DNA from: Lentisphaeria bacterium
GTDB taxonomy: Bacteria > Verrucomicrobiota > Lentisphaeria > Victivallales > GWF2-50-93
NCBI GenBank assembly: GCA_020056205.1
Contig: JAGVIF010000278.1
Coordinates: 1-9,451, forward strand
DNA: 9,451 bases
Direction: 5' to 3'
The notes beneath the pieces were generated by a model. The model was not told the origin of the DNA. It made no database searches and saw only the letters and a list, made by a program, of their open reading frames with translations. The translations under genes and the position numbers were made by a program. Shown here piece by piece: positions 5,635 to 9,451 of the stretch. How positions within the stretch are numbered: the first letter of the stretch is position 1; every line of letters starts with the position of its first letter.

Positions 5635-8600
5635 ATGAATACTGATCCAGAAGAATTATTGAAGTTTGAAAAGTTCAAGTCCGAGCTTGGCCGTCTTGTT
5701 GACCAGTTCGGGCGCAATATCAGCCAATACAAGAGCGGCGCCTATGACGAAGCCAGCCTCCGCCAGGAATTCCTGAACCCCCTATTCCGCGCTCTCGGAT
5801 GGGATATCGAGAACAAGGCTGGTCTCATCCCCCAGCGCCGCGAAGTGGAGATTGAGAGCCGTACGGAGATCGACGGACGGCAGAAACGCGCCGACTACCT
5901 TTTTAGGACAGACCGACAGGACCGCTTCATCTGCGAAGCGAAGAAACCGGCGGAAGCAATGATTGCGCGCCACGCATTCCAGGCTAAACGTTATGCCTGG
6001 AACAAAGGGCTGGTGCTGGCGGTTCTGAGCGACTTCGAGGAAATGCTGGTCTATGTGGTCGGAAGCAAACCCCACCCGGAGGAAAGCAAAGTTGGCCTGT
6101 ATAAGACTTGGAATTTTCAGCAGTATCCGCTGGTTGCGCAGGAAATGTGGGATTTGCTCGGACGTTCCGCCGTGGCCGCCGGAAGCATCGAGAAACTGAT
6201 CGAACAGCTTCCCCGTAAGCCTGCGGCCAAGGGAAAGGCGCGCCAGCAGTGGCTCATCAAACCGGACCGCAACCGCGCCCTTGATGTGGATTTCCTCAAT
6301 TTCCTCGATGAAGCCCGACGCGAACTCGCCTCCGATCTCCTTCGCCACAACGACCGCGCGGACATCCTCGAAGGAACCAGGCTCAACGAGGCGGCACAGC
6401 GCATCCTCGACCGGCTCCTCTTCCTGCTAATCTGTGAAGACAGGGATATTGACACTGGCCGCCCTCTTGCGCAGATACTGAAATCCTGGCGTGATACTGC
6501 GGACGATCCGGTTCCACGTCGGGTACGGCAATCCGAACTGCTAATCCATGAAGACGACAGCGGATATGCCTCCAAGAGCAAGGCAAAGCCAAGACAGTCC
6601 CTCTGGCGTGATGTTGTTGACCATTTCCGCGCGCTCGACCGACGTCCGCCGTCGCATATCCCGTTCTTCAACGGTAATCTGTTCAAACCTCATTTCAGCG
6701 AGGAATTAAATGTAAGTGACGAATGGATCGCAGGTTTTCTCGACGACGCGGGCGATGAGGAATCTCCATATCTTTTCAACATAATCCCCGTGGAAATACT
6801 CGGCGCCGTCTACGAACGTTTCCTCGGCAAGATTGTCCGCCCCCACGGGCGCGGCGTAATCATCGAGGAAAAACCCGAAGTCCGCAAGGCGGGCGGCGTA
6901 TATTACACCCCGCGCTACATTGTTGATTACATCGTCGAGCAGACCGTCGGAAAACTTCTTGAAGACAAAAAGCCCGAACAGACGCTCAAGTTCCGAATCC
7001 TCGATCCCGCCTGCGGTTCCGGCAGTTTCCTCATCCGAGCCTTCGAACGTGTCTGCGAACACTGGCAGACTGTACTGACAAAGGAAGAAAAGGAACGCCG
7101 CCGCAATTATTGCTGGATTGACAAGGAGACCGGAGACGTGCATCTCACCACTAATCTTAAGCATCGGATTCTGACCGCGAACATCTACGGTGTGGACATT
7201 GACCCCGGCGCCGTGGAAGTCACACAGCTTTCACTCTATCTCAAGATGCTGGAAGGCGAGAACCGTACCACCATTGCCAATGAGCGCGACCTCTTCGGCA
7301 GCGACGAAGCGCTCCTGCCGCCTCTCGAAAACAATATCAAGTGTGGAAATTCTCTAATCGCTTCGGATTTCTCTATCATGCCGGACGACCTTATCCGCGT
7401 GAAAGCCTTCGACTGGGACGTGCAATTCCCCGCCATCATGAAGGCGGGTGGGTTTGATGCTGTCGTCGGAAATCCACCATATGGAATGGTTCTTGATGAA
7501 AACGCGAAAGAGTATTTTGAAAACAACTATCGCTCGCCAGAAGGACGCTTTGACACTTTCGAACTCTTTTTTGAAAGAGCTATAAAGCTTGGGAAACAAG
7601 ATAGCGGAAGGGCAATGTTCATCATTCCATCGCCATTCCTGACCAATGTTTACAGTAGAAAACTTCGCCAGTTCCTTTTGCGGGAAACGATTATCACAGA
7701 GATTACGAATTTCGGAATCAATGTGTTTGCCGATCCGACTGTGCATACATGCATAATCGGAACCTCTCCGAATAAAATAACTAAGAATTACGTGTTAGTT
7801 CGCAAGCAAGTGTTAAAACCTGAAGAACTGTCCAACGAATTTGACTATTCTATAATTCAGTCACAACTCGCTCAGGGAGAGAACTACACATTCGATATCT
7901 TCCTATCGCCAGAATTACGTGGGCTTGTCGACAAACTCAAAGAAAAATCGATACCCCTCGCTGATATATGCTACATCCGACAGTGTATCAAGACAGGTAA
8001 TGACGAAAAATTTGTAATCAACTCACCTGTTCACCCTGGGCGGGATTGGAAAATCAGCCTACGTGGTCGATCAATCGACAGATATGGAGTTCACGAGAAG
8101 GACTTGTGGGTAAAATACGGCAATTGGTTAGCCCGTAACTGGCAGAACAAATCTTTTTATGAAACTACTAAGATTGCGGTTCGGGAAACTGGCGCACGAA
8201 TAACTGCTACAGTGGACAAAGAAAACCGATATTTTTTAAGCTCCCTCTATTCAGTATATCCAATAAAAGAATCAGAGCCTCATTCGATAGAATATTTACT
8301 TGCCATAATCAACTCGAGAATAGCGACTTGGTTTGTCCGATTGATTGCATTTGAACTCACCGACGGAGCGTTTACAAAGATCCGGACAAATCAATTTGGA
8401 CGTCTTCCCATTCGGTTGATCAACTTTAATACCCCCGCCGACCGCGCCCGCCACGACAGGTTGGTTTCGTTGGTTGACAAGATGCTTTTGCTTGTGCCGA
8501 AGTTGAGGGCGGCGAAGTCTGATGCGGAGCGCGCCACGCTGCAGAACGCCGCTACCGCCACCGACCGGCAGATTGATTCCCTCGTATATGAACTCTACGG

Positions 8601-8643
8601 CCTGAGCGACGAGGAAATCAAAATCGTGGAGGGGAAATCGTAA
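5635..8643 (+). CDS. Type IIG restriction-modification enzyme (Eco57I-like), single chain
   Basis: 1002 residues that join DNA cleavage, adenine methylation and target recognition. Residues about 1-150 form an HsdR_N-like PD-(D/E)XK nuclease: RADYLF with D87, then ICEAKKP with E101 and K103. A helical linker (about 200-400) leads to an N6-adenine methyltransferase: motif X GVYYTPRYIVDYI (421-433), motif I DPACGSGSFL (457-466, S-adenosylmethionine binding), the acidic region YGVDIDPGAVEVTQLSL (518-534) and catalytic motif IV NPPYG (613-617). The rest (about 700-1000) is a TaqI-type specificity domain, ending with INSRIATWF and FTKIRTNQFGRLPI-like sequence typical of target-recognition domains. 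All nuclease and methylase residues I can check are present, so it appears active. No helicase domain is seen, which argues against type I or type ISP. It lacks a clear Shine-Dalgarno. TcmP follows after 2 nt, implying one transcript. Confidence 0.92.
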   Translation: MNTDPEELLKFEKFKSELGRLVDQFGRNISQYKSGAYDEASLRQEFLNPLFRALGWDIENKAGLIPQRREVEIESRTEIDGRQKRADYLFRTDRQDRFICEAKKPAEAMIARHAFQAKRYAWNKGLVLAVLSDFEEMLVYVVGSKPHPEESKVGLYKTWNFQQYPLVAQEMWDLLGRSAVAAGSIEKLIEQLPRKPAAKGKARQQWLIKPDRNRALDVDFLNFLDEARRELASDLLRHNDRADILEGTRLNEAAQRILDRLLFLLICEDRDIDTGRPLAQILKSWRDTADDPVPRRVRQSELLIHEDDSGYASKSKAKPRQSLWRDVVDHFRALDRRPPSHIPFFNGNLFKPHFSEELNVSDEWIAGFLDDAGDEESPYLFNIIPVEILGAVYERFLGKIVRPHGRGVIIEEKPEVRKAGGVYYTPRYIVDYIVEQTVGKLLEDKKPEQTLKFRILDPACGSGSFLIRAFERVCEHWQTVLTKEEKERRRNYCWIDKETGDVHLTTNLKHRILTANIYGVDIDPGAVEVTQLSLYLKMLEGENRTTIANERDLFGSDEALLPPLENNIKCGNSLIASDFSIMPDDLIRVKAFDWDVQFPAIMKAGGFDAVVGNPPYGMVLDENAKEYFENNYRSPEGRFDTFELFFERAIKLGKQDSGRAMFIIPSPFLTNVYSRKLRQFLLRETIITEITNFGINVFADPTVHTCIIGTSPNKITKNYVLVRKQVLKPEELSNEFDYSIIQSQLAQGENYTFDIFLSPELRGLVDKLKEKSIPLADICYIRQCIKTGNDEKFVINSPVHPGRDWKISLRGRSIDRYGVHEKDLWVKYGNWLARNWQNKSFYETTKIAVRETGARITATVDKENRYFLSSLYSVYPIKESEPHSIEYLLAIINSRIATWFVRLIAFELTDGAFTKIRTNQFGRLPIRLINFNTPADRARHDRLVSLVDKMLLLVPKLRAAKSDAERATLQNAATATDRQIDSLVYELYGLSDEEIKIVEGKS

Positions 8644-8645
8644 CT

Positions 8646-9451
8646 ATGCCTGTCAAGAACATACATGGCGAAGCTTTCACCGAAGAAACCCTTCTGAAAC
8701 TTGAAATATTCAAGGAATACGCAGAGGCTTGGCTTCCTGTATTCGTCCAGAAAAACTTTAAGCAAATTGGGATATTTGACTTTTTTGCAGGCTCCGGTTA
8801 TGACAGCGTCAAGAACCCCGGAAGTCCAATTCTATTGCTTGATACTGTCGCTAAATATGAATCTGAAATTCGGAATCGAGGGATACAAGTAAACCTATAC
8901 TTCAACGACAATGACAAGGACAAGTATCAGGAACTTAAAAAGGCAGTAGATGAATGGAAGCTTGAAAACAAACAGCTATCTATGCATCTATCTATCGTCA
9001 TTGAAAACAATGATTTCAAGCAGGCCTTTTCCAATCACGACAATACATTAAAAATGAATATGCCGAAGTTGATATATCTTGACCAAAACAGGATCAAGCA
9101 GATAACCGAAGATGTATTCAAAAAACTTGAGTCGCTTAAAATGACAGATTTTATGTTTTTTATATCTTCATCGTATCTTTCGCGGTTTGGGCAGGAGGAA
9201 TCATTTAAAACCCATTTCCCGGACGTGGATCAGGATCAATTAAAGGGAATTCGTCGTAGACAAGTACACTCCTTTATCCTTGAATACTACAAGGGCAAGC
9301 TACCACGTGAGAGTTCTCTCAGGCTTTATCCTTTTAGTTTAAAAAAAGGGCCTAACGAGCCAATTGCAAAAGTCAAAACCAGCGCCGATGAAGGAGATTG
9401 TGAAATTCAGACGAGCCACAAAACCGGAGGCATACCCAAAGCGGTATGTCG
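8646..9451 (+). CDS. tcmP: Three-Cys-motif partner protein TcmP-like, 3' end outside the window
   Basis: 268 codons are open to the window edge from the ATG at 8646, which has a Shine-Dalgarno GGAGGGG (8628-8634) inside the end of the restriction gene. Features I recall from the TcmP family are visible: FTEETLLKLEIFKEY (11-25), IFDFFAGSG (43-51, a Rossmann-like motif I), NPGSPILLL (57-65), YFNDND (85-90), IYLDQNRIKQIT (143-154), TDFMFFISSSYLSRF (167-181) and YPFSLKKG (228-235). TcmP proteins are of unproven function and usually sit beside a three-Cys-motif (Gp37/Gp68-like) protein; that partner is not in the window but could be just downstream. After residue 235 the expected continuation (family proteins read roughly NIYGLIFGS) is absent in all three frames, so the C-terminus may be replaced, frameshifted or diverged. 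GC content is lower than in most of the restriction gene. Confidence 0.8.
   Translation, partial: MPVKNIHGEAFTEETLLKLEIFKEYAEAWLPVFVQKNFKQIGIFDFFAGSGYDSVKNPGSPILLLDTVAKYESEIRNRGIQVNLYFNDNDKDKYQELKKAVDEWKLENKQLSMHLSIVIENNDFKQAFSNHDNTLKMNMPKLIYLDQNRIKQITEDVFKKLESLKMTDFMFFISSSYLSRFGQEESFKTHFPDVDQDQLKGIRRRQVHSFILEYYKGKLPRESSLRLYPFSLKKGPNEPIAKVKTSADEGDCEIQTSHKTGGIPKAVC

Noticed and set aside
6117..6686. 189-codon minus-strand open frame, Ser/Arg-rich
   Set aside because: Antisense shadow of the restriction gene linker; its composition is that expected from the complementary strand.
8701..8892. 63-codon plus-strand open frame
   Set aside because: Overlaps the TcmP-like gene in another frame, and the TcmP frame shows recognisable motifs throughout this stretch.

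Overview
The window looks like a piece of an uncultured, probably anaerobic bacterial chromosome. It encodes a two-subunit electron transfer flavoprotein of the kind common in anaerobes, a large cytoplasmic six-hairpin glycosidase-like protein of a type I associate with Lentisphaerota, Planctomycetota and related lineages, and an accessory restriction-modification locus. No marker gene is present, so the phylum is only a guess.

Layout: (1) 1-309, minus strand, the 5' part of a small lipoprotein gene. (2) 310-740, a divergent intergenic region with no credible gene. About 290 of the 307 bases from 340 to 646 are occupied by four adjacent long imperfect palindromes (A, B, C, D), followed by a good sigma70-like promoter. 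(3) 741-2563, etfB and etfA, translationally coupled by an ATGA overlap. (4) 2564-2815, a short gap holding what looks like a decayed glyoxalase/VOC-family fragment. (5) 2816-5434, an 872-residue putative glycoside hydrolase with its own strong ribosome binding site. (6) 5435-5634, a gap with only weak hairpins. (7) 5635-8643, a single-chain type IIG restriction-modification enzyme. (8) 8646 to the window end, a TcmP-like gene (three-Cys-motif partner), starting 2 nt after the restriction gene stops.

Functionally there are two blocks: a metabolic block (ETF electron carrier, then a carbohydrate-active enzyme, probably independent of each other) and a defence-type block (restriction-modification plus TcmP) that is probably one operon.

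The most unusual signal is the palindrome array. Elements A and C are homologous: they share an inner hairpin core, and their 16-bp outer arms differ at six positions, yet both copies remain perfectly self-complementary. Every change is therefore compensated, which points to selection on a folded RNA or single-stranded DNA form. Further points of interest are a drop in GC content confined to the target-recognition half of the restriction enzyme, and an apparent break in family resemblance at the 3' end of the TcmP gene next to an A7 run.
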